This document shows positions 1 to 12,365 of a DNA stretch of 64,000 nucleotides, piece after piece. Below the pieces are notes generated by a model. The model was not told the DNA's origin and searched no databases. It saw only the letters and a program-made list of their open reading frames with translations. The position numbers were made by a program, and so were the translations under genes. The stretch is from the NCBI RefSeq assembly GCF_964199755.1, contig NC_133897.1, forward strand, positions 168,528,678-168,592,677, given 5' to 3'. Within the stretch, counting starts at the first letter, position 1. Every line of letters starts with the position of its first letter. This stretch comes from Larus michahellis. Its lineage: Eukaryota; Chordata; Aves; Charadriiformes; Laridae.

Positions 1-1130
1 GGCCCGACGGGGCCTGAGGCCGGACCGGGGCCTGCGACGAGACCGATCCGCCGGCTCCGGCTCCCTCTGGCCCCAGTCACCACCTGGGATGGTCCAGCTG
101 TCCCCAGTTCAGCCTGGTACAGCCGTCCCCAACCTCTGTCCTGTGCCCAGTCTGGTCCAGCTGGCCCCAGCCACTGGCCTCAGCCTGGGCTATACCAGCT
201 GTCTCTTGTCCACAACCCAGCCTGATCTGGCTGTCCCCAGCCCCTGTCCCCGTCTCAGCCTGGTCCAGCTGTCCCCAGCTCCTGTTCCTTTCCCAGCCTC
301 ATCCAGCCATCATCTGTCCCCATCCCAACCCAGTGTGTGGTTGTCCCTAGCCTGGGCTATCCCAGCTGTCTCTTGTCCCCAACCCAGCCTAGTCTGGTGG
401 TCCCCAGCCCCCGTCCCTTCCACAGCCTCATCCAGCCACCCCCTGTCCCCAACCCAGCCTGGTCCGGATGTCCCCATCCCCTGTCACAATCTCAGCCTTG
501 TCCAGCTGTCCCCAGCCCCTGTCCCCAGCCTGGGCTATCCCAACTGTACTCTATCCCCATCTGCTGTCCTCAGCCCAGCCTGGTCCAGCTGTCCCCATCT
601 GCTGTCCCCATCTCATCCTGGGCCAGCTGTCCCCAACTCCTGTCCGTTCCCCAGCCTCATCCAGCCATCCCCTATCCCCATCCCAGCCTGGTCCAGCTGT
701 CCCCAGCCCCTGTCCCCAGCCTGGGCTATCACAGCTGTCTGTCTTTTGTCCCCAGCACATCCCGATCCAGCTGTTCCCATCCCCTCCCCAGCTTTGTCCA
801 GCCATCCCCTGTCCCCACCTCAGCTTTGTCCAGCTGTCCCCATCCCCTGTTCCTGGCCTGGACTATGCCAACTGTCCCCTGTCCCCATCCCAGCCTGGTC
901 CAGCTGGCCCCAGCCCCTGTCCCCAGCCCAGCCCAGTGTGGTTGTCCCTAGCCTGGGCTATCCCAGCTGTCTCTTGTCCCCATCCCAGCCTGGTCCACCC
1001 CTCCCCGTCTCCTGTCCCCTTCTCTGCCTCGTCCAGCTGTCCCTATCCTGGGTGCCCTGCCCAGCCTAATCCAGCCATCCCCTGTCCCCATCTCCTGTCC
1101 CCTGCCCAGCCAGGCCTCCCTGCCCCTCTC
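1..1130. repeat. C-rich minisatellite, unit about 35 bp
   Basis: The stretch is built from diverged copies of a unit of roughly 35 bases, with the recurring words CAGCCTGGTCCAGCTG and TCCCCAGCCCCTGTCC. Stops are rare in several frames, which creates long Pro/Ser/Leu reading frames on both strands. No splice signals or recognisable domain accompany them. The array starts at or before the window edge, so its full length is unknown. Confidence 0.85.
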
Positions 1131-1239
1131 TGCCCTCTCCCATCACGAGTGTCTGCCGGTGGCCCACCATCTCCCTCAGGCTGTGCCTGCAGGCACAAGG
1201 GGGAGGACCTTCTGATGGTCCCACAGGACCATCTCCAGC

Positions 1240-4200
1240 AAGGAAACTAATTTCACTCATCAGCCTTGAAAGCCCTCATTTCTCATACTTCGGCGGTCAT
1301 TGTTTAAAATGTTTTGCAGGAGAAATAGTCCCGAAGCTGAGCTGCAAAGGTTACTTGTGGCAGTGAAGGAAAACATAGATGTTTTCAGCTTCCTGCAAGA
1401 ACGGGCAAGTTTGGTTCCTAATTTAAAGTCTTTGTTGTGCATTAAATGTGCCAGTAAGGCTCCAGCAGCAGCAGAGCAAAATACCTGCTGCAGTTGGGGT
1501 AATTTTGAGACATCATCTGGGCATGGCAGTTTGCACCTTCTAATTAAGCAAGAAAAGGGGGTAAGTGGCTCTGCAAGTCGCAGTTTGTAACACATTTCAT
1601 GGGCAGCTCTCAGGGCAGTTCACATTCTCCCCCAGAGAGAGAAGGCAGTTTTCCTAGGTCCAGTTCCAGTCCCCATCCCCTAAAAGGATTTTCTTTGACC
1701 TGAACTGTACTTCAGACCATGTGTCATATCCTAAAATTCAGATATAAATATAAATATATAAGTATAAATATAAATATATAAGTATAAATCAAGAGTATCC
1801 ACAGAGTGCAACTGAGAGCCCAATCAAAGGAGAATATAATTTATATGGACTTTATCCTTAAGGAGTTTGTTTCCTGAATAATGTCATTCTTCCCTAAGGG
1901 AATAAGACCTGTAACTTTAAACAAAGCCGTAACAGAACCTCAAGTCTGCAAAGGAGATAAAAATCCGGACTAAAATTATTTTTTAAACAATTTGGGGAAA
2001 AAAAAAAAGCTGAGCCAAGTAGCTGTACCAGCACGATGCTATTTCCTTCTAAACACTCCCATGATGGGAACTTTAGAAAAGCAACCGATCATCAACCTCA
2101 AATCGTTTAAAACAGAAGCTGTCCCCAGGGACATCTCACTTCCCGTCGCAGTTAGGGAGCTCTGCCTGTCCCAGCTCTGATCAAACAACGTCCCCAGAGC
2201 AAGCCCACCATTCGCCTGCTCGTAAAGGTAGATTTAGTAAATTATTTACAGCGCGTTGAGTGGCCTTTTAAAGCAATTCAGCGGTGGAATATGGGGGAGA
2301 GCCAGCCCGTAGGAATAAACCGCTTCGTATGGATGGTAGCAAAAGCTTCAAAATACAAAGCAGTCAGGGAGCCTGGCCTTTATTTGCCTCCCCTGAAGCC
2401 CAAAGACTGCAAAAAGAACCCCTACACCCTCTCTTTTCACAACACCACGCACATATGGGAACAGGCTGGGGAGCAGGCGGGCAGAGATGGCGGCTCTCCT
2501 CCCTTTCGGTGGCCTCATATCAGCTTCAATCGATCACAAAGCCCCACCCAGAGTTTTGTAACCGCGTATAAACTGGCAGAAATTGGCACTTCTGCCAAAA
2601 GAAGCCTCCTCCGCTCCCAGCTGCTCGTTCCCTCCCTTGTGCTGGCACAAGGATTGGAGTGGCTTGCATAAATGAGCTAGAAAGGGCTGCTCTGAATTAA
2701 AATTAATTCAGCACACGCAGAGGAAAAGCTAATTTTTAACACAGGGAAGCCATGTATCCACCACTCCCACAAACCCCAACCTCGGGAAAGAGTGAGCTGA
2801 AAGCAGCGGGCCCCGTTTTGTCAATCTACGCCAAAATGCGGAACTAGAAAAAGCAAAGTACGGGGCAAGGCAGTGCCGGAGGTTCTTGGGCCACTTGGGA
2901 TCCTCCTCGGATACTCATTGGGTGCTCCCCATAAGGAGCTTCGGTGGGGTGGGTGCAGCCAGAGGAGCAGGGGCAACATTTTAAGCACGAACCAGATCTT
3001 CTCCAGGAAATTAAAAGGAGCATCCTGCCTCAGGGCAAACAGTTGGCATAGTTTCACATATCTGCCCCGCGATCCATGCAGAGGGCAAAGGAGGGACGAG
3101 GATGCTGCATCACCAAAACAAACGCTTTTTTTCCTTTTCAGCCCACTGTCAGGAATCACTGCCCATTCAGCCGCCTCACCACTCGGTGCCCGTTACAAGC
3201 AACACATCTGAAAGCTGCAGGAATCCACAGCGCTTGTTCTTCTTTGTTCATAGCACCACGCTTGTATGACACTTGTTTGTAAGTCTAATTTAATTAAAAA
3301 ACCAGTAAAAAGCAAGTGCAGGTTTTTGACGCTGCGCTGGCAGGGTGTCTGTGTGTGAGAGAACGCCCCAGGGAGGGTAGCACATTTAAGAGAAATTAAA
3401 TTGTCTCATTCAGCCCAGAATAAACATGGTGCTAATCCCTCTAATGGCCTTAAACATCACCCGAACTGCAGATCCAGTGACAAGCGTGCAATAGGACCCA
3501 ATTAAGCTGCTCACACATTTGAAATCATGGCCTCATCAGCTTCGGTTTAGTCTGGAGTCTCTCGATGGCTTTCCGTAAACTTGCTGAGACAAGCTAAACC
3601 ACCGAACTTCGTTAAGCGCTGCACCAGCAGATTGCAGAGACCTGATGACAGGGCGAGTGGGAGGCACTGGTGTTTCTGCCGCCTGCTCCCACAAGCGAGT
3701 TTACGAAGGCACAGGGATCTCCTAGGATCCCGGGATCCTCCAGCATTGCCTAAAACACCCAGCACTGCCTGGGATCCGTTTGCAGGAGCATCGTGCATAG
3801 GACAGCAGAGTAACTATTCTCTCCGGGGGCACCTGTGACTCTCAGCTGGAGCGTTGCACCAAGCTTTCAGGGAGACAGGTTAATAAAAATGCAGAAAAAT
3901 TGGTGAGAATCCAGAAGAAAGTGGAAAATCAAGAGAGTAAAGGTTTTAAAAAAACATTACCTATAAAGAAAAGCTGAAACATTTTCAGGTTTTGATTTAA
4001 AAAAAAAAAAAAAAAGAGGATGTGAAACAATATTAGAAATAGATTTCCAATCAAGTGTGATTGATGTTCACTGGTGGTAGTAAAGGAGGTATTAGCTTCA
4101 TCTGCAGCAAAGAAGATTCAAGTTACACCTCAGGAAAAATTTTCCGACTATCTAGAGAAGGGATTACCTGGGGAAGATGGGAAGCTTTAAGGTAAGTGTG

Positions 4201-4440
4201 TTCCTGGTGTGGTGGAGACATGCTGAATCCCACCGGGGACTCTGATTTAGGTGTCCTCAGCTTGTTTTAAATTTCTGTTTCTACAGTCTTGTTGGCTCCA
4301 TGGCGTCTTGCATGTGTGGTCCCAACATCAGTGGTTGTGTCCTGCCTCCTTTTGCTGAAGAATCATGAAGAAAAGAGCCCTGAGCTGAGCCCTCAGTTCC
4401 CTCCTGCACCAGCCCCAGTCATGGCATGGGCTCACTGAAT
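1240..4440. other. Gene-free, AT-richer unique DNA
   Basis: About 3.2 kb of mostly non-repetitive sequence with only short reading frames. It holds a small TATAAATA-type tandem repeat near 1,740-1,790 and an A-run near 3,998-4,014. No exon of a known family was recognised. The contrast with the surrounding GC-rich repeats, and homeobox-like TAATTA words near 3,290 and 3,395, would fit noncoding regulatory sequence, but nothing here proves that. Confidence 0.4.
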
Positions 4441-4455
4441 GTCATCTGACTGCAG

Positions 4456-4692
4456 AGCAACTTCTCCTTCTCCTTCTCCTTCTCCGTCTCCTCCTCCTTC
4501 TCCGTCTCCTCCTCCTTCTCCGTCTCCTTCTCATCTTTCTCTTCATCCTTCTTCCTCTCCTCCTCCTCCTCATCTTTCTCCTTTCTCCATCTCCTCCTCC
4601 TCCTCTTTCTCTTCATCCTTCTCCTTTCTGCATCCTTCTCCTTCTCCGTCTCCTCTTTCTCCTCTTCCTCCTCCTCCTCCTTCTTCTCCTTC
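4456..4692. repeat. Polypyrimidine CTC/CTT microsatellite
   Basis: About 235 bases of almost pure pyrimidine on the plus strand, made of CTCCTT and CTCCGT words. Read on the minus strand it gives Glu/Lys/Arg-rich frames with no other coding evidence. Such homopurine-homopyrimidine tracts can form triplex (H-DNA) structures; this is a property of the base composition and not an observed function. Confidence 0.9.
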
Positions 4693-4759
4693 TCATTTAG
4701 TTTTCAGCTTAACCTGGTCACTAATGAGTTTCACCATCCAGTCCCAGGCATGCAAGTAA

Positions 4760-5575
4760 TGGGACAGAGGTCCATGGGAGGAGAACAGCACAAGGAGCAC
4801 CTTTCTAGGCAGTAGCATGGACCTGCATTGCTCTAACCCAAGCACAACCCCACGCTGTTTCAGAATGCCCACGGTTGTGAGTTCCAGCTGATTGCAAAAC
4901 AAAAACCCCTGATTTAGAAAGAAGACCCAAATCCAGGCTGCAGCTGCTGAGAAATCTGTGCCTCCCACTTCGACCAGCATCATGGCTGTCCAGATGACTC
5001 TCTGGGAAATGCACTGCTCAGGTGGCAGGGGCTCACCCAGCCGGGGGAGCCGGTGAGAGCTGTGCAGACACTCAGGAGGAAGATGAGGCATCTGAATTTG
5101 TCATGGAAGGAGACCAGGAGCCAATGCAAAGCTCAAGGAGGAGGCGTGACACAGGCCAAGCAGCAGGCAGAGGAGATAATTTTAGTAGCTGAAGCAGCTT
5201 GTTGGCTAGACTCAAGCAATACAAAGATTAAAATAAAAAAAAAAAAAACAAAAAGGAGGAAAAATTACTTCAGAGAGGATTGTAGGACAGGTTTCCATTA
5301 GAGACGAGGAACAAGTAACGCCATTGTACAAGACAGTGGTGAAAACTTAACTTGCAATGCTGTGCACAATTCCATGTCTGTGTTAGATAAATGAATTCAG
5401 ACTGGAAGAGTTCTAGGATTGGTTGCTGAAATCCTCAGGGAAATGGAGAGCCTCTCATTAGAGGTGGCCCACACAGCTGAGTTTTCTTAGCCTTGCACAC
5501 CAAGAGAAGATACAGCTGCTCTCTGCAAACGTGTCAGAGGAAGAAGGCAATATTGCAGGAAAAGGAAGACCTATT
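4760..5575. other. Unique DNA, no gene seen
   Basis: Contains an A-rich stretch near 5,230-5,250. Short open frames lack splice context or similarity that I recognise. Confidence 0.4.
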
Positions 5576-5577
5576 CA

Positions 5578-6427
5578 AGGCCCCTCATGGGGGCAAATGC
5601 CTAAATGCCCCAATCCTCGCTGAGCCACTGCCAGGTGGTGCAAAGCTGCTCCCCAGATACCAAGCCCCGCTGAAGTCATAGAATCATAGAATCATAGAAT
5701 GGTTTGGGTTGGAAGGGACCTTTGAAGGCCATCTAGTCCAATGCCCTGCCATGGGCAGGGACACCTCCCAGTAGACCAGATTGCTCAAAGCCCCGTCCAA
5801 CCTGAACACCTCCAGGGATGGGGCCTCCACAAATTCTCTGGGCAACCTGGGCCAGGGGCTCACCACCCTCAGTGTAAATCATTTCCTTATGTCCTATCTA
5901 AACCTACCCTCTTCCGGTTTAAAGCCATTGCCCCTCAACCTGTCATTGAAGGCCCAACTAAAAAGTCCCTCCCCAGCTTTCCTGGAGCCCCTTTAGGCCC
6001 TGGAAGGGGCTGGAAGATCTCCCCGGAGCCTTCTCTTCTCCAGGCTGAACCCCCCCGGCTCTCTCAGCCTGTCCTCCCAGCAGAGGGGCTCCAGCCCTCC
6101 CAGCATCTCCGGGGCCTCCTCTGGCCCTGCTCCAACAGCTCCATGTCCTCCTGATGTCCCCAGCGCTGGAGGCAGCACTGCAGGGGGGTCTCCCCCGAGC
6201 AGAGCAGAGGGGCAGAATCCCCCCCCTCGCCCTGCTGCCCACGCTGCTGGGGATGCAGCCCAGGATGCTGGGGCTTTCTGGGCTGCCAGCGCACATTGCC
6301 TGCTCATGTCCCATTTTTCACCCACCAGTACCACCAAGCCCTTCTCCACAGGGCTGCTCTTCATCCCTTCATCCCCCAGTCTGTATTGAATCTGGGGATT
6401 GCCCCAACTCAAGTGCAGGACCTTGCA
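5578..6427 (-). mobile_element. CR1 LINE fragment with shared 3' flank, duplicated unit copy A
   Basis: From 5,677 the sequence is the reverse complement of a CR1 3' end: repeated CATAGAATCATAGAAT, then the conserved GGAAGGGACC block. It runs into CR1 3' UTR and ORF2 C-terminal sequence and is 5'-truncated near 6,427. The 100 bases before the CR1 end (5,578-5,677) are not CR1, yet they recur almost unchanged before the copy at 10,242. The duplicated unit is therefore larger than the element. Confidence 0.85.
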
Positions 6428-7466
6428 ACACAAGAAGATAGTATTGGATTATTACATTTACACTTGAAACTAAATAGACGCCACTAATCATCCTAAGAAC
6501 CAGAGCCCAAACCAAGTGAGCTTACGTAGAAGAGGTGAGCAGAGGCCTGAGCTCAGGCTCCAAGGAGGTTGGACCCTGTGCATCCTGCAGCACCACAACT
6601 CTGCCATGCAGTGGGGAGACAATGTAGATGTAAATACATGCAAATAAACCACTTTGCCCACAGTCGAGCAGCTGGGCAGTATTTCCTCCCAGGGTCACCA
6701 TCCAGGAGCTTGTTTTGTGTCTTTTTGTGTCCCACTTCTGGTTTTAACCTATTCAAAGCATCAGCTTATGAGTCTCAGCCCTTCCTAATATCGTCTTGGA
6801 CTCTGTGTGCTGCTACAATTCGGACCACGAGCTCCACTTACACAGCAACCCACGGACAAGCTCAGCCTCCAGAGGAGCTCGCAGGCTATTTACCGCTGAA
6901 GAAAGTTACTACTTCTCCAAAAAGTTTTTCCTATTTTAATGGGGGGGGGGGGAAAAGTGCTTCCCAAGGGCAAACAAACTCTAGAATCACATTTTTGCTG
7001 ATAATAGCAAGACTCAGGAGTGCGGGCTCAAGGGAAGGAGATGTCTCTTGGGTTAGATGGAAAACAGAGAGGAAAATGTCAGCAGCAGGAAAAGAAACTG
7101 CTGCACGATCCTAAAGGAAGAGCTGCTGTCATTTATCAAGTGGGCACTAGTTTTCTGCTGCGATGTCTGTTTTTAAGCCCTCTTTCTTGCCTGCAGTCTC
7201 CCTCCTGGCGCACGAGCTGCACGCAGACCTAAATACATGTATTTGGGGAAGGGGAGAAATCAGAGCAATGATCTGTGTGCTCCCACGTCGCTGTCATTCC
7301 CAGTCAGGGTGATTATTTTCTAAGATATTTAAAGTGCGGACAGAGGGCAAAGCCTCCTTTTTCTCTTCCACATTCACCCACTGAAGTTGGGGTGGTTTGA
7401 TCTTGCGTGAAGGCAGCAAGGACCGACCATGAACCATAAACCTTTCTAAGCAGCAAGAGCAACTAC
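6428..7466. other. Unique DNA, no gene seen
   Basis: Holds a run of 13 or so G residues near 6,941-6,953. Open frames are short and not conserved with anything I recognise. Confidence 0.4.
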
Positions 7467-7471
7467 AGCTC

Positions 7472-8057
7472 TGACATGGTTTGAGCTGGGATGGAGTTGA
7501 CTTTCTTGCTAGCAGCTGGTAGAGTGCTAGGTTTTGCATTTGGGATGGGAATAGCGTGATAGTACACTGGTGGTTTTGGTTGTTGTTAAGCACTCAAGGC
7601 CTTTTCTGCTCCTCATACCACCCCACCAGCAAGTAGGCTGGTGGGGGCACAAGAATTCGGGAGGTGTCATGGCCCGGAAAGCTGACCCCAGCCAACCAAA
7701 GGGATAGTCCATGCCACATGACATCATGCTCAGTATATAATGCTGGGGGAAGAAGAAAGAAGGGGGGGAACGTTTGGAGTTACGGCATTTGTCTTCCCAA
7801 GTAAACATTACGCGCGGTGGAGCCCTGCTTTCCTGGAGATGGCTAAACGCCTGCCTGACGATGGGAAGTAGGGAAGGAAATCCTTGTTTTGTTTTGCTTG
7901 TGTACGTGGCTTTTGCTCTACCTATTAAATCATCTTTATCTCAACCCACAAGTTTTTCCTCACTTTTACTCTTTCAATTCTCCCCCCCATCCCACTAGAG
8001 GCCAACTAGAACCACGGCTGTGTGGTTCTAGCTGCCAGCTGGGGTTAAACCACAACA
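7472..8057 (+). mobile_element. Solo LTR of an avian endogenous retrovirus (ERVL-like)
   Basis: A 586-base element that starts TG and ends CA. It contains a TATA-like box (GTATATAATG at about 7,733) and an ATTAAA polyadenylation word near 7,925, in the order expected of U3-R-U5. It is flanked by AGCTC (7,467-7,471) and ACCTC (8,058-8,062), a probable 5-bp target duplication with one change. No gag, pol or env sequence adjoins it, so the internal part was probably lost by LTR-LTR recombination. The family assignment is from memory of avian LTRs. Confidence 0.75.
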
Positions 8058-8326
8058 ACCTCAATTAATCCGATGACTTCCCAAGCCCTCTGCTGTGTGG
8101 GGCAGAGGATCCTGCAGGTTAATGGCACCCCACAGCAAAATGCATTTTCCTTTACTGAGTGAGGAGGTATCTGTGACCACAGCGACTTGTGGGACCCCAC
8201 CAGCTCCTGGAAATGGAGACGTGGCTGTTTCCCTTGCAGTGAATGCTTCATTTCCAAGGGGTACAACCATGGTGGCATCTCCATAAATGGTATGTGACAT
8301 GGCCACGGCATAAGACCATGGTGTCA

Positions 8327-8515
8327 CGGAATCACAGAATTTTTCAGAGTTGGAAGGGACCTGTAGAGATCATCTAGTCCCACTCCCCTGCTAAGGCAGG
8401 ATTGCCCAGAGCACATCACTCACGGTTGCATCCAGGCGGGTCTTGAAAATCTCCAGAGAAGGGGACTCCACACCCTCCCTGGGCAGCCTGTTCCAGGGCT
8501 CTGTCACCCTCATGT
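8327..8515 (-). mobile_element. Short CR1 3' fragment
   Basis: Begins with GGAATCACAGAATTTTTCAG and GTTGGAAGGGACCTGTAGAG, the reverse complement of a CR1 3' terminus. It continues through the CR1 3' UTR words (CATCTAGTCC, GGGCAGCCTGTTCC). Only about 190 bases remain, and divergence suggests an older subfamily than the copies at 5.7 and 10.2 kb. Confidence 0.8.
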
Positions 8516-10140
8516 CATCTCCATAAATGAAAAAATTCATATTGGTCCAGCTTCAGTTGTGAAGGGGAAAGGACTTTGCTCCCCAAGCGCTCGGGAAGTT
8601 GGACTTTTCCTTGCTGGGAAAGGTTAGGAAAGAAATCCATACATTGATGATTGTAAATGTTTGCGTTAAAAATGCGTTTTGCCTGTTCGGCCGGCACTGC
8701 TAACCGGCATCGCTTGGTGGAACTGGGATGGAGAGCACGCCCAGCCAGGTATCTGTGTTTGCCCCCGGGCAGTGCCGTTGCAACACCGGCTGCCGTTGCG
8801 ACATTCCCACATTGCACGACCTGCCGCTCAGGGGTTCATTGCTAAAAACATTTGCAAATCCTTTTGGCGCAATGAGGTTTCGGGAATTTCGCAATACTGC
8901 CAAAGAGAGGGGAAGCAAACTGTTCTCAACAAATACTGAGTTGCGAGTTAGTGACCGAGCAACGGCATTCACTGGCTCTTATAGCAGCTATTGAAGGAAA
9001 AGAAGCATCAGTGATTTCTTTGCAAGCCCTGGCAGAGAGGAAAGGATACCCAGGAAGAAGGTGGTGAAATTTTGAGACCTTTCTGGGGTTTTTTTGACTT
9101 GCCTGCTCTCCTGACAGGGTCTTGGGAGCTCTGCGGGCACCACTGACCCACCAGGGCATTGGAGAGCTGTGGGCAAAGCAGAGACTGATGCTCACGTCCA
9201 ACAGTAACTGTCAACCATGGAAAGACGCAGAGGAAATTAAATTTGCTTGATTCCTCCTGGGATCATTTTTTCCTGCCACACACAAAAATTGCAACCGCTG
9301 AAGCTCCTCTGCGTTTTGGTGGGGGTTTGTTGTCACCTCCTGATGGAGTTTTGCTCTTGCAAAATGAACGTCCTTTGGTGGATTCATGGCTTCTTCTTGA
9401 GTGCAGCTCTGCCATCCTGGCATCGGCACTGGCAGCTCCACGATGTCCCAACGTCTCCTCTGACCTGCACGGATGAGTCACCTCAGGGTTTTTAAGAGAG
9501 ACACACGGATTTTGGGTGCTCAGCATCACCAGTTTGGGCGAGGGGGGCCCAGTACCCCTCAGGGCCACCTGTGGGTGAGCAGGGAGGCTCCAGTTCCTCT
9601 GCCCCTTCCAGCCTCCATAGGGTGCTTTGCTTTGGTAATGGCTTGCATACAGCTCTGCTCCAGAGAAGCTAAAATTAAAACAGTGACTCCATTGCAGACT
9701 GAAAACAGAGCATTCCTTCTCCGCCCGCGTGCTTTGGATGGACATCAGAAGCCAAACCCAGGCTGCTAAATCCCCTGTGTAAAAACAATCTTCTATTCTG
9801 ATCCTCAGTCCACCGCGGCTTGCTGTGGTCGGGATGTTCAGTTCCCAGACCAGCGTTCAGGGGGCTCTGAAATGGGATTTGCCTGGAAATGGAAAACATA
9901 AACACAAGAAGCCAGTATCTCTGCAGCTTATTGCCTTAAACAAAAGCTTATTCTGCTCCAGAGAAGGGGAAAAACAGAAGTTAATTCATGGATAAAGAAA
10001 GAAAGAAAAAAAAACCCTTCGGGATTACATTTTCACATCGTATTGTCCCCTAATTCTTTGGGAAAGGGGAGTTTTGCAGTCAGCTGGTACAAAGATGGAG
10101 ACTTCTCCCTGCTCCCCTGTCAGCCAAGACCCTTAGTGTG
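8516..10140. other. Unique DNA, no gene seen
   Basis: About 1.6 kb without recognisable repeats or exons. Several frames of 60-160 codons overlap on both strands, as expected by chance in this base composition; none has plausible splice borders or a domain that I recognise. Confidence 0.35.
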
Positions 10141-11031
10141 GGACCAACCCTCATGGGGGCAAATGCCTAAACGCCCCAATCCTCGCTGAGCCACTGCCAG
10201 GTGGTGCAAAGCTGCTCCCCAGCTACCGAGCCCCACTGAAGTCATAGAATCATAGAATCATAGAATGGTTTGGGTTGGAAGGGACCTTTGAAGGCCATCT
10301 AGTCCAATGCCCTGCCATGAGCAGGGACACCTCCCACCAGACCAGGTTGCTCCAAGCCCCGTCCAACCTGGCCTTGAACACCTCCAGGGATGGGGCAGCC
10401 ACAGCTTCTCTGGGCAACCTGGGCCAAGGGCTCACCACTCTCATTGTAAAACATTTCCTTATGTCCCATCCAAACCTACCCTCTTCCAGTTTAAAGCCAT
10501 TGACCCTCAACCTGTCATTGAAGGCCCAACTAAAAAGTCCCTCCCCAGCTTTCCTGGAGCCCCTTTGGGGACTGGAAGGGGCTGGAAGATCTCCCCGGAG
10601 CCTTCTCTTCTCCAGGCTGAACCCCCCAGCTCTCTCAGCCTGTCCTCCCAGCAGAGGGGCTCCAGCCCTCCCAGCATCTCCGGGGCCTCCTCTGGCCCCG
10701 CTCCGACAGCCCCATGTCCTCCCGATGTCCCCAGCACTGGAGGCAGCACTGCAGGGGGGTCTCCCCAGAGCAGATCAGAGGGGCAGTATCCCCCCCCTCG
10801 CCCTGCTGCTCACGCTGCTGGGGATGCAGCCCAGGGTGTGGGGGGCTTTCTGGGCTGCCAGCGCACATTGCCTGCTCATGGTCCATTTTTCATCCACCGG
10901 TAGTTCCCTACAGGGCTCCTCTCTATCACTTCATCCACAGTCTGTATTGATACAGGGGGCTGCCCCCACCCAGGTGCAGGACCCTGCACTTGGTTTCATT
11001 GAACTTTATGAGGCTTGCATGGGCCAAGTCT
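10141..11031 (-). mobile_element. CR1 LINE fragment with shared 3' flank, duplicated unit copy B
   Basis: Second copy of the unit at 5,578. The non-CR1 flank (about 10,150-10,241) matches 5,578-5,677, and the CR1 body runs from 10,242 to about 11,031 in reverse orientation. By eye the two copies differ at only a few percent of positions. Copy B extends about 50-100 bases further toward the CR1 5' side than copy A. Confidence 0.85.
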
Positions 11032-11820
11032 TAGCTGGGGTCCCAAAATCTCCTTCCCTGCAACGGCAATCGGATGCAGCACCAGCAAAACCTGTCAAGA
11101 TGGTGCTTTGCTGCAAAGTACCTGTCCCGCCATTGTATTTTTGGAGAGTTGATTGTACGAACTTTAATTTGCAGCCCCTCATATGTGTGAGCATCAAGAT
11201 ATGTTGGCACATCCCATGATGTGACACTGGGGCCCCCAGTGGTTTCCAGTGGCTCCATATGTGCCACCACCATAGGGGCCATCGCTGTTCCTCAGCTCTT
11301 GTTGTTGCAGTTTGGATGGGTGCGCGCGTGGATCGGACATTTCTCCTGACCCTAAAAACTTCCAAACGCTGGGACATGTCCCTTGCTTGGTGGCCAACGC
11401 TGCGCTGCTCCTGCTGGCCCCTGGACTTCAGGCTTCTCTGGGATGAGAAGATCAAATATGGATGGGGGATAGAAAGGGGAAAGGCGGTGTTTCCAGCAAG
11501 ACAAGAGTTAAAATAAAGAGACTTTATTTATTTTATTTATAAAATAAAATAAAGAGATAAGACTTCCTCCCCATGGAGGAGACAAATTAATGGCTCGTAT
11601 AAGCAGGGAGTGAATCTGCAACCCAGGAGGACCTTGGCAGCCTCTGGGGAAGGAATAAGGATTTTGGAGGGCTCAGATCAACTCTAGATGTGTCCCGTAT
11701 TTAATTAGTAAAATGTTTTTTTCAGGGATTTTAAGCCTGAAATGGTCTGCACAGCTCCTCGTTCACGGCAGATCCTGTGTCCTCTCTCCCACCAGGGCTG
11801 GTGACAAGCCCTGGCTCCGC
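11032..11820. other. Unique DNA with an AT-rich knot
   Basis: No gene recognised. Between 11,513 and 11,560 lies an AT-rich, partly self-complementary stretch of AAATAAAG and TTTATTTA words. Confidence 0.4.
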
Positions 11821-12365
11821 TGAGCCTCCATCACCAGGACCCCCAGGTGCCTGCGCCTCCTTCACCAAGCCCCCCAAGTGCCTGAACCACCAACGCTAGG
11901 ACCTCCAGGTTCCTGAGCTTCCATCATCAGGATCCTTAGGTGCCTGAGCACCCATCACCTGAACCCCCAGTTGCCTGAACCTCCCTCACTGGGACCCCCA
12001 GATGCCTGAACCTTCATCACAGGGATTCCCAGCTGCCTGAACCACCAACACCAGGACCTCTGGGCTCCTAAGCCTCCATCACCCACACACCCAGGTGCCT
12101 GAGCCTCCATCACCAGGAGCCCTGGGTGCATGAGCCTCCATCACCAGGACCCCCAGGTGTCTGAACCTCTATCCCCAGCATCCCAGGGTGCCTGAGCCTC
12201 CATCACCAGGATCCTCAGGTGCCTGAGCCTCCATCACTGGCATCTCTGAATGCCTGAACCTTCATCACAGGCCTCCCCAGGTGCCTGAGCCTCCATCACC
12301 TGGATCCTCAAGTGCCTGAGCCTCCTCACTGGCACCCACAGATGCCTGAACCTTTGTCACCGGTA
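11821..12365. repeat. 31-bp minisatellite
   Basis: Around 17 diverged copies of a 31-base unit. The word CCTGAGCCTCCATCACCAGG recurs with starts 31 bases apart (for example 11,850, 11,881, 11,912 and 11,943). No coding evidence. Confidence 0.85.

Noticed and set aside
89-1260. Long Pro/Ser/Leu-rich open frames, up to 326 codons, on both strands
   Set aside because: They are products of a roughly 35-bp minisatellite with few stop words. Overlapping frames have the same quality, and no splice or domain evidence exists.
4419-4616. Glu/Lys-rich frame on the minus strand
   Set aside because: It is the translation of the CTC/CTT microsatellite.
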